A stretch of DNA of 64,000 bases, from contig NZ_FUZF01000005.1 of assembly GCF_900168125.1 (NCBI RefSeq), positions 124,001 to 188,000 of the forward strand, read 5' to 3'. Position numbers and translations under genes: made by a program. The notes beneath the pieces were generated by a model. The model was not told the origin of the DNA. It ran no database searches and saw only the letters and a list, made by a program, of their open reading frames with translations. Every line of letters starts with the position of its first letter. Position 1 is the stretch's first letter. Source of the stretch: Sphingobacterium nematocida (lineage in GTDB: Bacteria > Bacteroidota > Bacteroidia > Sphingobacteriales > Sphingobacteriaceae). Positions 52,027-62,272 of this stretch are shown piece by piece.

Positions 52027-53292
52027 GTGAAAATACTACGCGCGTATACGGATTCCTTTAAGGGATTATCTCAAGAGGCTTGGATGCTTTCGATTGTGAT
52101 GTTGATCAATCGTACCGGTTCTATGGTTATTCCTTTTTTGGGGGTGTATATGGCAGACCACCTGAAGTTTGACATCACGCACACGGGTATTGTACTTAGC
52201 TTTTACGGTGTAGGTTCGGTAATCGGATCTTGGTTAGGTGGTTTTTTTACGGATCGATTTGGCGAGTATAGGGTGCAAAGTTTAAGCTTATTCCTCAGCG
52301 CACCTTTATTTGTGTTGATTCCATTTTTTCCTACGGTAGAGGGTATGGCCTGTATTATATTGGTGCAGAGCATTATCAGCGAGACATTTCGGCCTGCAAA
52401 TTCTGTAGCTATTACAAAGTACGCTAAGCCCCAGAATCTGACACGGGCATTTTCATTGAATCGAATGGCGGTGAATCTTGGCTTTTCTATCGGACCTGCA
52501 TTGGGGGGGATTCTTTCGGCTATTTCTTATGAGTTTTTATTTTCTATAAATACGGCTGGTGCTCTGATCGCGGGGATTGTCTATGTAAAGTTCTTTCGGA
52601 AAAGGCATAAACTGTATCAGGCCAAGGTACAAGAACGGGAGAAATATAGGGATGAACTAAACATGCAGTCTAAAGTGAAAAGCAAATCGCCTTATCGTGA
52701 TATGCCGTTTCTTATATTTTGCTTTTTCTGTACGATATTCTCGATTTGTTTTTTTCAGTTTTTCAATACTATTCCAATATTTTACAAGGAGGTTGCCAAG
52801 ATGGATCAGGCTACGATAGGCTACGTGCTGGGATATAGTGGCTTTATAATAGTTTTGTTAGAGATGTTGGTGGTTAATTTTGCTGATAAATATCTGACGA
52901 TTGCTAAAACTATTCTTTATGGAGCCCTGTTGTGTGCGATTGCATATTCCATCTTAGCATTAAACCATCATATTTCTATATTATTACTGTCTATCACTTT
53001 GTTGAGTGTTAGTGAGATATTGGTGCTGCCGTTTATGTCGACAATTACCGCGTTGCGATCTGGAAAGGAAAGCCAAGGTGCTTACATGGGGTTGAATGGG
53101 ATGAGTTTTTCGTTCTCTTTTATTATTACCCCCTTATTGGGGACGCAAATAGTGCATCAATTGGGGTTTGATACATTGTGGTTGGGAACCGGAAGTATAT
53201 TGGCTCTGTCGGCGATAGCTTTGTATTTTGTAATACGATGGATGCTACCGAAAGATAAGTATACACAAGCCGAAGGCTTAGGGGGCCATTAG
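52027..53292 (+). CDS. MFS transporter
   Basis: 421 aa with 12 predicted membrane helices. The start is GTG 52027, preceded by CAG-GTCA-like weak RBS; the protein begins with a short cytoplasmic tail (KILRAYTDSFKGLSQEAWML). MFS motif A is seen in the loop 2-3 (GSWLGGFFTDRFGEYRVQ) and its counterpart near GYSGFIIVLLEMLVVNFADKY. The long central loop (KFFRKRHKLYQAKVQEREKY) is typical of the drug:H+ antiporter-1 group. Substrate unknown. A hairpin follows. Confidence 0.9.
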   Translation: MKILRAYTDSFKGLSQEAWMLSIVMLINRTGSMVIPFLGVYMADHLKFDITHTGIVLSFYGVGSVIGSWLGGFFTDRFGEYRVQSLSLFLSAPLFVLIPFFPTVEGMACIILVQSIISETFRPANSVAITKYAKPQNLTRAFSLNRMAVNLGFSIGPALGGILSAISYEFLFSINTAGALIAGIVYVKFFRKRHKLYQAKVQEREKYRDELNMQSKVKSKSPYRDMPFLIFCFFCTIFSICFFQFFNTIPIFYKEVAKMDQATIGYVLGYSGFIIVLLEMLVVNFADKYLTIAKTILYGALLCAIAYSILALNHHISILLLSITLLSVSEILVLPFMSTITALRSGKESQGAYMGLNGMSFSFSFIITPLLGTQIVHQLGFDTLWLGTGSILALSAIALYFVIRWMLPKDKYTQAEGLGGH

Positions 53293-53317
53293 GTCATCTG
53301 CCCAGACTATTCACAAA

Positions 53318-53348
53318 AAAGGTTGCTCTTGATAATTGAGCAACCTTT
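53318..53348. terminator. bidirectional terminator
   Basis: 11-bp stem AAAGGTTGCTC (53318-53328 / 53338-53348), 9-nt loop, A-run before and T-run after, between the convergent MFS and cold-shock genes. Confidence 0.8.
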
Positions 53349-53376
53349 ATGATGTATCGATGAACTATAAACAAAA

Positions 53377-53805
53377 TTACATCAGTTCTACTTCCGAAAT
53401 CTGATTGCCTTGTTTGGTTCTTGTGTATTTGTACTTTACTTTTTGATTTAGCGTCAATACCATCCCCGCTAGTTTGTCGTTAAAGTATACTGTCTCGCGG
53501 CTCTCGTTGTCCCTGATGAAACCATAATTTCCAGTTTCGTTGTAATAGGAAACTTTACCGTAAAGGAATTCGTCTTCATTATCAACAGGACGTTGCAAAT
53601 CTTCTTCCTTAAACTTATAAACCTGTGTAGGAGGTGTATCCGAGATGTTTCCGAATTCGTCAACGTAAGCAAACATTTCTTCCAATGATTTTCCTTTGTT
53701 ATTATTGGATTTGTTTACCTCACGTCTTTCTTGCTTTTCTTTTTTCTTCTGTTGTTGTTTCTTCGCGCGTTCTTTTTTGTTGAATGTAAGTTGACTTTTA
53801 GCCAT
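53377..53805 (-). CDS. cold-shock-domain protein with basic N-terminal tail
   Basis: 142 aa. The first 60 residues are a Lys/Gln/Glu-rich charged coil (KKERAKKQQQKKKEKQERR). The C-terminal 70 residues form a cold-shock-type OB fold: YGKVSYYNETGNYGFIRD with the RNP1-like GNYGFI, then VYFNDKLAGMVLTLNQKVKYKY. This two-part layout is common in Bacteroidota and likely binds RNA. Convergent with the MFS gene. Confidence 0.88.
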   Translation of the reverse strand: MAKSQLTFNKKERAKKQQQKKKEKQERREVNKSNNNKGKSLEEMFAYVDEFGNISDTPPTQVYKFKEEDLQRPVDNEDEFLYGKVSYYNETGNYGFIRDNESRETVYFNDKLAGMVLTLNQKVKYKYTRTKQGNQISEVELM

Positions 53806-54048
53806 TAAATAGAATTAAAGATTATTATATAAATAAAAATGAAAGGTGTATGTCTTAAATTAGCGGACTTGGCTCAAGGATAAGAAATAGGGGCCTTTGT
53901 GATATTGGAACAAAGATACGAATTTTATTTGATAAAAACCAACAGACCGACACCTAACAGCTAAAGCTAACTGCTGGTAATAAGGCATCTAATTGTAGAT
54001 AAGGGATTTTTTTTTTAGGTTTAAGGAACAAATTAAATCAAGATTGCG

Positions 54049-55266
54049 ATGAATTTTAAAATAGTATTTTTCTTTAGTCTATTTTTCTGGACTATATGGG
54101 GATTAAAGGCGCAAACGTCTTTGGATTATTGTAACGACCGGATTCGGACTGGGGCTGAGCGGACAGAAAGCTATGTTCCTTATTTGAAAGGCAAGCGTGT
54201 CGCTATTTTGGGAAATCTTTCTACCGTTATTAAAAAGCAGCACCTGGTCGATAGTCTATTGAAGGTAGGAGTGAAGATCGTTAAGATATTCGGACCAGAA
54301 CATGGTTTTAGAGGTAATGCGAGTAATGGTACAGAGGTGAGTGATGAGGTGGATGTAAAGACGGGAATACCGATTATTTCGTTGTATGGCAGTAAAAGGA
54401 AGCCTTCTGCTGCAGATCTTGCCGATATCGATGTTTTTATATTTGATGTTCAGGATATGGGGGTACGTTTTTATACGAATATCAATACGCTACGCGATAT
54501 CATGGAAGCCTGTGCAGAGCAGGGTAAAGAATTGTTGATCCTGGATCGGCCTAACCCGAACGCGTATCTGATCGATGGACCTATCCTGGATATGAAGCAC
54601 AGGTCGGGCATAGGTCAATTTCCGGTGCCCATAGCCCACGGTATGACGATAGCGGAGTTTGCACAGATGATAAATGGGGAGGGCTGGATGTCAACTGCGA
54701 AGAAGTGCAAATTAAAGATTATTCCTGTGGAAGGATATGCGCACCATATGTTGTATAAATTGCCCGTGAGTCCTTCGCCTAATCTAAATACAGAACAAAG
54801 TATTCTTTTGTATCCGAGTACCTGTCTGTTTGAAGGTGTTAAAGTGAATCATGGCAGAGGTACTGATTATCCATTTACAGTTATTGGCAGCCCTGCTTAC
54901 AAAGGTATATATAGCTTTTCTTTTACGCCGGTGAGCAAGAAAGGCATGAGTGAGAGACCGCTGTTTATGAATGAAAAGTGTTATGGGTTGGATTTACGCG
55001 GATATGACCTTCATAGCTTGGTAAAGGGTAAAAAGCTTAATTTAGCATGGATTATGGAGTTGTATGAAAAATCGCCTGAAAAGGATAAATTCTTTGACCA
55101 AAGTTTTTCAGATCAGATCGGTCGTTTTGAAAACTTGTCGGGCGTAGATGATTTACGTCTACAGATTGAGAGAGGTATTAGTGAGAAAGAGATACGCGCC
55201 AGCTGGGCAGATGGATTGGCCAAGTATAAGCTGATGCGTAAAAAGTATACAATTTATGAAGATTAA
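54049..55266 (+). CDS. namZ: exo-beta-N-acetylmuramidase NamZ (DUF1343)
   Basis: 405 aa. The signal peptide (MNFKIVFFFSLFFWTIWGLKA/Q) precedes the DUF1343 domain: GKRVAILGNLSTVIKKQHLVDSL, KIFGPEHGFRGNASNGTEV, LYGSKRKPSAADL, VFIFDVQDMGVRFYTNI, CLFEGVKVNHGRGTDYPF and the Rossmann-like N-terminal half. This family (GH171) was shown in Bacillus to remove non-reducing MurNAc from peptidoglycan fragments. It would work in the periplasm in cell-wall recycling. Next gene is a photolyase at 47 bp. Confidence 0.9.
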   Translation: MNFKIVFFFSLFFWTIWGLKAQTSLDYCNDRIRTGAERTESYVPYLKGKRVAILGNLSTVIKKQHLVDSLLKVGVKIVKIFGPEHGFRGNASNGTEVSDEVDVKTGIPIISLYGSKRKPSAADLADIDVFIFDVQDMGVRFYTNINTLRDIMEACAEQGKELLILDRPNPNAYLIDGPILDMKHRSGIGQFPVPIAHGMTIAEFAQMINGEGWMSTAKKCKLKIIPVEGYAHHMLYKLPVSPSPNLNTEQSILLYPSTCLFEGVKVNHGRGTDYPFTVIGSPAYKGIYSFSFTPVSKKGMSERPLFMNEKCYGLDLRGYDLHSLVKGKKLNLAWIMELYEKSPEKDKFFDQSFSDQIGRFENLSGVDDLRLQIERGISEKEIRASWADGLAKYKLMRKKYTIYED

Positions 55267-55312
55267 GGAGTTAACAGACAAAGATAATATGGGTATTAAA
55301 CCTAAGGAGTGA

Positions 55313-56614
55313 ATGCAGGAGAAAGTGAATTTATTTTGGTTTCGTAGAGACCTGAGGTTGGAGGATAATCATGGTTTATGCAGGGCCTTGAATGAGGGGG
55401 GAGAGGTGGTCCCCATCTTTATTTTTGATCGTGATATATTATCTAAATTGCCGACTGCCGAGGACCGGAGGGTGGATTATATTCATCAAGCCTTATGCTC
55501 GCTACAGGAGCAGTTAAGGATATTAGGTACGGATATTTATGTATATATAGGAAAGCCTCTTGATATTTTTAAGGAGTTGACACAGCTGTTTAACATAGAT
55601 AAGGTGTACTGCAATAAAGATTATGAACCCGATGCCGTTGGAAGAGATATTGAAGTTGGAGCTTGGTTGAAAAATGAGGGGATAGGATTTAATTCCTACA
55701 AAGATCAGGTGATCTTTGAGGAATTTGATGTCTTAAAAAAGGATGGAACACCCTATACGGTGTATACTCCATACAGTCGGATATGGAAAACTAAATTGTC
55801 TGCGCGTGATTTGATTCCATTTGAAATAGCTGCTGGTGGGTTTAAAAGTCTTCCTTTTAAAGATGTACCTACACTGGCGAATATTGGTTTTCAAAAGACG
55901 GACATTCATTATGTGAAGCCTAAATTGGAAGGGCAAGATATCAAAGATTACGATAGGGATCGGGATTTTCCGGGATTGGATGCCACTACCAAAATTGGAA
56001 TTGCCTTGCGATTTGGAACTATCTCCATTCGTGAATGTGTGGCAATGGCTGAGCGTTGGAATGCAGTATGGCTGAATGAACTGATTTGGCGCGAGTTTTT
56101 TATGCAGATTATCTTTCACTATCCGCAGTCGCAACGTCAATGTTTTAAATCGGCATACGAGTCGATACCATGGCGCAATGAGGAGTCGGAATTCGAACGG
56201 TGGTGTAAAGGAGAGACGGGGTATGCGCTGGTTGATGCTGGTATGATCGAACTGAATGAGACAGGATTTATGCATAATAGGGTGCGGATGGTGGTCGCTA
56301 GCTTCTTGACCAAGCATCTTTTGATTGATTGGCGTTGGGGGGAAGCTTATTTTGCAGGAAAGCTATTGGATTACGATTGTAGTGCAAATGTAGGGAATTG
56401 GCAATGGGCGGCGGGATGTGGTTGTGATGCGGCTCCGTATTTTCGGGTATTCAATCCGGATGAACAGCTTAGAAAGTTTGATAAGGACTTAAGTTACGTA
56501 AGACGTTGGAATCCTGATTTTGAATCAAAGTCAATGAATCGTATTGTCGAACATGTTTTTGCGAGAGAACGGGCATTGCGTACCTATAAAGAAGCTTTAC
56601 AAAATAGGGGGTAA
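55313..56614 (+). CDS. deoxyribodipyrimidine photo-lyase
   Basis: 433 aa. The N-terminal photolyase alpha/beta domain begins LFWFRRDLRLEDNHGLCRAL with FIFDRDIL. The C-terminal FAD domain includes TTKIGIALRFGTISIRECVA, LNELIWREFFMQIIFHYP, GYALVDAGMIELNETGFMHNRVRMVVASFLTKHLLIDWRWGEAYF, and NVGNWQWAAGCGCDAAPYFRVFNP. All FAD-pocket landmarks of the class I CPD photolyase/cryptochrome group are present. Repairs UV dimers with light. Confidence 0.93.
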   Translation: MQEKVNLFWFRRDLRLEDNHGLCRALNEGGEVVPIFIFDRDILSKLPTAEDRRVDYIHQALCSLQEQLRILGTDIYVYIGKPLDIFKELTQLFNIDKVYCNKDYEPDAVGRDIEVGAWLKNEGIGFNSYKDQVIFEEFDVLKKDGTPYTVYTPYSRIWKTKLSARDLIPFEIAAGGFKSLPFKDVPTLANIGFQKTDIHYVKPKLEGQDIKDYDRDRDFPGLDATTKIGIALRFGTISIRECVAMAERWNAVWLNELIWREFFMQIIFHYPQSQRQCFKSAYESIPWRNEESEFERWCKGETGYALVDAGMIELNETGFMHNRVRMVVASFLTKHLLIDWRWGEAYFAGKLLDYDCSANVGNWQWAAGCGCDAAPYFRVFNPDEQLRKFDKDLSYVRRWNPDFESKSMNRIVEHVFARERALRTYKEALQNRG

Positions 56615-56637
56615 ACCGTGAAAATAGGGGCATAAAA

Positions 56638-56670
56638 AAAGGTTTTCAAACGGGGAGAATGAAAACCTTT
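56638..56670. terminator. hairpin after the photolyase gene
   Basis: 11-bp stem AAAGGTTTTCA (56638-56648 / 56660-56670), 11-nt loop; T-run on the minus strand, so it may serve the galactose operon as well as the photolyase gene. Confidence 0.65.
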
Positions 56671-56780
56671 ATAACCAATTATAAACCTAAATTATGATAC
56701 CACAAAGATAGTGTATCTTTTACACAAATGCAAATTTATTTTTATTTATGTGTTAAGCGAGCTCTGGTAAGCATGTGATG

Positions 56781-58439
56781 TTACCAGAATAACGTATATA
56801 AAGCTGCTGTAATGCCTAATACCAATAATGCACCGACGGCAAACGAACGGTCGAGTTTGAACATCTTTATATCTATTTCAAGCCCCTTTGGTATCACTCC
56901 TTTTTTGTTTTCATATATACTTATTAGATACATTCCTATTAAACAGGTAATAAATACGATAGCAACTCTATCTATAAACGGTATTTCATAGATCCCGTTG
57001 ACCGGAACAGCAAATCCGGCGGACGCTAAGAAGGACAGGTCTACCATTTTGGGTAAAAATTTAAGAAGCAAAGAAAATAGAAAACCTCCGATCGTCGCAA
57101 ACAAAGCCGCGTTGGAGGTTGTGCGCTTCCAGAAGAAACCCAATAAGAACATGGCGAAAATCCCGGGAGACACAAATCCGGTGTATTCTTGTATATATTG
57201 AAAGCCTCCCTTTTTGTCTATTCCTAAGTGTGGGGCTATTATTACGGCTAATAGCATAGAGACTACAATTGTTATCTTACCGATGTTGACTAGTTTTTTT
57301 TCTGAAGCCTCTTTATGAAAGAGGTTTTTGTAGATGTCTAGTGTGAATATAGTGGCAATACTATTTGCTTTTCCTGCTAAAGAAGCGACGACGGCGGCGG
57401 TCAATGCTGCAAAGGACAAGCCTTTAAGTCCTGTAGGGAGAAGATTCAGGAGTACAGGGTAGGCCCGATCCGGATTAAGCTCTCCACCGCTGGTCATTTC
57501 TTGTTGAAAGAGTCCTTCTTTATAGAGTACGTAAGCAGCAATGCCTGGCAAAACAACGATAATAGGCATTAAAAGTTTTAAAAAGGCCGCAAATAGAAGC
57601 CCATTCCGTGCAGTCGAAAGGTCTGCTCCTAAGGCCCGTTGGGTAATATATTGATTACAGCCCCAATAGCTTAAATTGATCACCCACATACCTCCGATCA
57701 GGACACTTAGTCCGGGTAGATCTATGTAATTGGGATTATCGGGGTGTAATATCATATGGAAATGTTCTGAGGCATGGGTCGTGACATGCCGGTAACCGTC
57801 CAAAATGCCAGCGCCCCCGAAGTGGCTGGATACTAAATCTAAGGCCAAATAGGTGGTGGCCAGTCCGCCAAAGATTAGAAAGAATACTTGTATAACATCG
57901 GTATACCCGATTACTTTCATACCGCCTAGGGTGATGAATATCGCAAATATGGCTAGCCCATACATGCATAGATTAAAGTCTAATTCTGAAATACTGGATA
58001 CCGCAAGAGCGCCAAGAAAAAGTATGGAGGTGAGATTGACAACGATATAGAGTAATAACCAAAAGACCGCCATAATTAAAGCAACGGTCCCATTGTACCG
58101 TTGATGGAGAAATTGTGGCATGGTAAAGATCTTATTTTTTAGATAGACTGGAAGAAAAAATACCGCTACAACTAATAGAGTAACAGCGGCCATCCACTCG
58201 TAGGTGGCTATAGCTAACCCTATTTTGAAACCAGAGCCACTCATACCTATAAATTGTTCGGCGGAGATATTAGAAGCGATCAGGGAGGCACCGATAGCCC
58301 ACCACGTCAAAGAACCTTCTGCTAAAAAATAGTCTTTGGAACCTTCGATAGCAGATTTTTTCTTGAAGTAGATATATATTCCATAACCTGCCACGATAAT
58401 GAAATACACTAAAAAAACGATATAATCTTGAATAGCCAT
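56781..58439 (-). CDS. sodium:sugar symporter (SSS family)
   Basis: 552 aa with about 14 membrane helices, similar to Vibrio vSGLT. Landmarks: WWAIGASLIASNISAEQFIGMSGSGF (TM1 unwound region and sodium site), GGMWVINLSYWGCNQYITQRALGA (sugar-binding YWGCNQY region), GLSFAALTAAVVASLAGKANSIATIFTLDIY (second sodium-site Ser/Thr). It is the last gene of galT-galK-symporter, so the substrate is likely galactose or a galactoside. 68 bp after galK. Confidence 0.93.
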   Translation of the reverse strand: MAIQDYIVFLVYFIIVAGYGIYIYFKKKSAIEGSKDYFLAEGSLTWWAIGASLIASNISAEQFIGMSGSGFKIGLAIATYEWMAAVTLLVVAVFFLPVYLKNKIFTMPQFLHQRYNGTVALIMAVFWLLLYIVVNLTSILFLGALAVSSISELDFNLCMYGLAIFAIFITLGGMKVIGYTDVIQVFFLIFGGLATTYLALDLVSSHFGGAGILDGYRHVTTHASEHFHMILHPDNPNYIDLPGLSVLIGGMWVINLSYWGCNQYITQRALGADLSTARNGLLFAAFLKLLMPIIVVLPGIAAYVLYKEGLFQQEMTSGGELNPDRAYPVLLNLLPTGLKGLSFAALTAAVVASLAGKANSIATIFTLDIYKNLFHKEASEKKLVNIGKITIVVSMLLAVIIAPHLGIDKKGGFQYIQEYTGFVSPGIFAMFLLGFFWKRTTSNAALFATIGGFLFSLLLKFLPKMVDLSFLASAGFAVPVNGIYEIPFIDRVAIVFITCLIGMYLISIYENKKGVIPKGLEIDIKMFKLDRSFAVGALLVLGITAALYTLFW

Positions 58440-58507
58440 TGTGGGTTTATATAAAGGTTGTCTGGTTAGATTGTTCTGAATGGAAATATACGTATTACTT
58501 TTTGATT

Positions 58508-59671
58508 TTAATATTCTAATAGTGAGGTCCCGTTGCTTAGTTTTACTTGTATTGGCGAAGGGGACTTTCCAAATCGATCGAAGTAAGCGGTGGTTATTTT
58601 ATCGATTAGTGCTGTTGAACTACCTTTTTTGATAATGTTGATGGTACAGCCTCCAAAACCACCGCCCATCATACGGGCGCCTGCTACTTCGGGAAGCCCT
58701 TGTACAAAGTGCACCAAAAAGTCCAACTCGGCACAACTGACTTCATAATCCTTACTCAAGGCCCAGTGTGCTTCATAAAGAAGCCTGCCAAACTGCGTGA
58801 TGTCTTTACGTTGAATAGCGTCGCTGGCTTGCTGTACTCGTAGGTTTTCTTGGATAACGAATCTACATTTTATAAAGATATCCTCGGATAGAGGACGAAC
58901 TATGTCGTCCAACTGCTGTAGATTGATATCGCGTAGGGTGTTTACTTCAGGATACTTTTCTTTTACCCATGCGACGCCTTGCTCACAGGCTTCTCTACGT
59001 TTGTTGTATGCTGAGGAGGCGAGATTGTGCTTCACATTGCTATTGAGAAGGAGAATTTCATATTCAGGCCATTGTAATTCAAAATAACGGTATGATAGGT
59101 CTTTACAGTCTAGGACAAAAGCTTGGTTTTCTTTGCCCATAACAGAGGCAAATTGATCCATAATACCGCAATTGACCCCTATGTATCTATGCTCGGTCTG
59201 CTGTCCTATTTGTGCTATTTCTAAACGCGATAATCCCAGTTGAAAAAGTGCATTGATTCCAAAACCTGTAGCACAGGTTAGCGCGGCCGACGAGGACAGG
59301 CCTGCCCCAAGAGGGATGTCTCCGTCTAGAAAGAGGTTGATACCCGATTTTATACTTTTTTTGCCGTTTATTAGTTGTACGACCCCCAATATATACTTGG
59401 CCCATTCAGGTGCTGTCTCCGAGGTCTCAGGAAGCAGTGTAGTTTTAAAGTAAGTATTGTAGGCGGCTGAGAAGATATGAATTTCATTGTCTTCTCTTGC
59501 TGATAATGCGACATAAATGTATCTGTCTATTGCAGCTGGAAAAACAAAGCCTTCATTGTAATCGGTATGTTCGCCGATAAGATTGATACGTCCCGGTGAA
59601 CTGGCGATGCAGGTAGGGGCGACTTGAAAGTGCTGAACAAACTGTTGGTTAAGGTATGCTGTGTTGTACAT
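58508..59671 (-). CDS. galK: galactokinase
   Basis: 387 aa GHMP kinase of the Leloir pathway: galactose + ATP to galactose-1-phosphate. The signature GRINLIGEHTDYNEGFVFPAAID, the ATP loop PLGAGLSSSAALTCATG, the catalytic Asp region NCGIMDQFASVMG, and the C-terminal GARMMGGGFGGCTINIIKKG are all present. It starts 6 bp after galT. Confidence 0.97.
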   Translation of the reverse strand: MYNTAYLNQQFVQHFQVAPTCIASSPGRINLIGEHTDYNEGFVFPAAIDRYIYVALSAREDNEIHIFSAAYNTYFKTTLLPETSETAPEWAKYILGVVQLINGKKSIKSGINLFLDGDIPLGAGLSSSAALTCATGFGINALFQLGLSRLEIAQIGQQTEHRYIGVNCGIMDQFASVMGKENQAFVLDCKDLSYRYFELQWPEYEILLLNSNVKHNLASSAYNKRREACEQGVAWVKEKYPEVNTLRDINLQQLDDIVRPLSEDIFIKCRFVIQENLRVQQASDAIQRKDITQFGRLLYEAHWALSKDYEVSCAELDFLVHFVQGLPEVAGARMMGGGFGGCTINIIKKGSSTALIDKITTAYFDRFGKSPSPIQVKLSNGTSLLEY

Positions 59672-59677
59672 GGTTTA

Positions 59678-60733
59678 TTATCGGGTGCTTTTGTAGTGTA
59701 TGGTTGACTGGTTACGTAATATCTCGGCAGCAGACTCTGGTGTAATATCGCGTTGAGGATTGGCCAACATTTCGTAACCAACCATGAATTTTTTGATATT
59801 TGCAGATCGCAACAATGGTGGGTAAAAATGCATATGCCAGTGCCAACCGGTGTATGCTCCGCTATTGACCGGAGACTGGTGCATACCTGCAGAATAAGGA
59901 AATGAGGTCTGAAAAATATTATCGTAACGTATGGTCAGCTCTTGAAGGATTTTGGCTAGGTCATTTTTTTCTTCTATTGTAAATTGACCGATGTGTTGTA
60001 TATGTCTCTTGCTGATAATCAATGTCTCATAAGGCCAGGATGCCCAAAATGGAACTACTGCTGCAAAATGAAGGCCTTCGATGACTATCCGTGTTTGTTC
60101 TCTTAACTCGAGTTCAAGATAATCTGAAAGAAGGGATTTCTTGTATTGCTGGTAGAATTTTTCAAGACGATAGGTTTCTTTTTCAATTTCAGTCGGTATC
60201 GACTGCTGTGCCCATATCTGGCCATGCGGGTGTGGATTGCTACATCCCATGATAGCCCCTTTATTCTCAAATATCTGTATGTATTTGATCCATTCTATCT
60301 GCTGTAGACTTATAAATTCGCTTTGCCAAAGATCAACCACTGCCGTTATTTTGTCTAGTTCCATTTCGGGTAATGTTAAATCATGCCGGGGACTAAAAAC
60401 AATAACCTTGCAAATACCTCTTTCATGAGTAGCTTGTAATAAGTGCTTTGTGTCTGCTGGTTCTACAATGGGCTCGTCAATAGTATTATCTAACAGTGCC
60501 GAAAAATCATTGATAAATACATAGGTGTCTTTATAATCTGGATTGTTGTCTCCTCCGGCTCTCGAGTTATTGGGGCATAAGTAACAGTTAGGGTCGTGTG
60601 GAGGCATGGCGTCGACAATAATGTCTTCGATTTGTCCCTGCCAAGGGCGTTTATTTCTTTGAGGAGATACCAATACTTTTTCACCTGTTAATATATTGGT
60701 GCGTAAATGTGGGCTATCTAAGTTTAAGTTCAT
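59678..60733 (-). CDS. galT: galactose-1-phosphate uridylyltransferase
   Basis: 351 aa. It has YVFINDFSALL and the HIT-type active site MGCSNPHPHGQIW with the nucleophilic His, plus VVPFWASWPYETLI and SAGMHQSPVNSG...HWHMHFYPPLLRS for metal and uridine binding. It exchanges UMP between UDP-glucose and galactose-1-phosphate. First gene of the operon with galK and the SSS symporter; no galE or galM is in the window. Confidence 0.97.
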   Translation of the reverse strand: MNLNLDSPHLRTNILTGEKVLVSPQRNKRPWQGQIEDIIVDAMPPHDPNCYLCPNNSRAGGDNNPDYKDTYVFINDFSALLDNTIDEPIVEPADTKHLLQATHERGICKVIVFSPRHDLTLPEMELDKITAVVDLWQSEFISLQQIEWIKYIQIFENKGAIMGCSNPHPHGQIWAQQSIPTEIEKETYRLEKFYQQYKKSLLSDYLELELREQTRIVIEGLHFAAVVPFWASWPYETLIISKRHIQHIGQFTIEEKNDLAKILQELTIRYDNIFQTSFPYSAGMHQSPVNSGAYTGWHWHMHFYPPLLRSANIKKFMVGYEMLANPQRDITPESAAEILRNQSTIHYKSTR

Positions 60734-60909
60734 TTTATTACAACATGGCTAATGAATAGGAAGATTCCTTTTGCAGATTACAAAATACGAATATGTGTGC
60801 TGAAAACATAATGCTTTTGTAATATCTGGGCTGTCTTTGTTGTTTTTCAGAATATACATATATTCGTTTACAATTCTATAATATGGTGGGATTGATAAAT
60901 ATGTGATTT

Positions 60910-62208
60910 ATGAATAAAATCTATGATTTTTTTAATTTACACCAAGGAGAGGATTCTAAAGAGAAAGTCCTGGAGAATGTGTTGTCTAATATATCTTTTC
61001 GGGGGGCTAACCTGTGGATTCTTGCCTGTGCTATTGTAGTTGCATCGGTCGGACTTAATGTGAACTCGACAGCTGTTATCATTGGGGCTATGCTAATATC
61101 GCCATTGATGGGACCTATTGTAGGTGCGGGATTTGCACTAGGTACGTACGATTTTGAGTTGTTGAAAAAGTCCTTAAAAAATCTGGCCATCGCTACATTG
61201 GTGAGTCTTTTGGTATCTTTTTTATATTTTGTATTGAGCCCGTTTAAAGATGCGCAATCTGAACTTTTGGCCCGTACCTCACCGAATATTTATGACGTAT
61301 TGATTGCCTTTTTTGGTGGCTTGGTAGGCGTTATTGCTATTACGAGGGTGGAGAAAGGAAACCCCATTCCGGGAGTTGCTATTGCGACAGCATTGATGCC
61401 GCCATTATGTACAGCAGGTTATGGGTTGGCAATAGGTAATATCAGTTACTTTGCAGGTGCCCTATACCTGTACACGATAAATTGTTTTTTTATCTGTATT
61501 TCAACATTTCTGATTGTAAAGCTATTGAAGTATCCTAAAGTGAAATTTGTTGATGAGGAACGGGAAAAGCGGATAACACGAATCATATCTTTATTAATAC
61601 TGGTTATGTTGGTGCCAAGTTCTTATTTGGCTTATGCGCTGTTGCAAGAAAAAAAATACGTTCAAAATGCAGACCGGTTTATCAAAAGTGAATTAATCGA
61701 TAAAGGGTATACGTTGATTTATGAAAAGATAAGTTTTAACAGCCGTCCGAAGAAAATTGAATTGGCTTTTTTGGATAAACGCTTTACAAACCAGGAGTTG
61801 ATCCTACTGAACGATAGGCTGGAAGCCTATCAGATAGGAGATACAGAGTTGCGGATCAGACAGGATAGTACCGATCTGAAACAGGATATCCTGAAAGAAA
61901 TAAATAGGCAGTCGTATAATGTTTCTGAAAAAGACCTCACCATTCAGAATTTAAGGAAGCAATTGGCTAGTTATACCTTTGACGATAAGCAGCTGATTCA
62001 AGAGATCAATATCTTGTTTCCGGATCTAGCTCCGTTTTCTATCGGAAAGCAGTTGGTCGTGGTGAATGTAGATAGCAGCTATCATGAAGATGTACTGCTG
62101 TATGGTGCTAAGAAAGATTTGGGAGCAGAGTCCGTAAAAACTTTGGAGAACTGGTTGCGGACGAAACTCAATTCGGATAAGGTACGGGTGAGTAAAGCCG
62201 AAATGTAA
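60910..62208 (+). CDS. DUF389 membrane protein
   Basis: 432 aa. About six membrane helices in the first 240 residues carry the DUF389/TIGR00341 pattern: LAC-AIVVASVGLNVNSTAVIIGAMLISPLMGPIVGAGFALG, FFGGLVGVIAITR and PGVAIATALMPPLCTAGYGLAIG. The remaining 190 residues are a soluble, partly coiled domain typical of longer Bacteroidota versions. Function unknown; sometimes linked to stress or transport. Divergent from the galactose operon and convergent with nhaA. Confidence 0.92.
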   Translation: MNKIYDFFNLHQGEDSKEKVLENVLSNISFRGANLWILACAIVVASVGLNVNSTAVIIGAMLISPLMGPIVGAGFALGTYDFELLKKSLKNLAIATLVSLLVSFLYFVLSPFKDAQSELLARTSPNIYDVLIAFFGGLVGVIAITRVEKGNPIPGVAIATALMPPLCTAGYGLAIGNISYFAGALYLYTINCFFICISTFLIVKLLKYPKVKFVDEEREKRITRIISLLILVMLVPSSYLAYALLQEKKYVQNADRFIKSELIDKGYTLIYEKISFNSRPKKIELAFLDKRFTNQELILLNDRLEAYQIGDTELRIRQDSTDLKQDILKEINRQSYNVSEKDLTIQNLRKQLASYTFDDKQLIQEINILFPDLAPFSIGKQLVVVNVDSSYHEDVLLYGAKKDLGAESVKTLENWLRTKLNSDKVRVSKAEM

Positions 62209-62220
62209 TGTTGATGTATG

Positions 62221-62267
62221 ATACAGCGCGATCTGTCGAATTACGTTGTCGATAGATCGCGCTGTAT
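62221..62267. terminator. terminator between DUF389 and nhaA
   Basis: 14-bp perfect stem ATACAGCGCGATCT (62221-62234 / 62254-62267) with a second small inner stem, between the two convergent stops. Confidence 0.8.
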
Positions 62268-62272
62268 TTAAT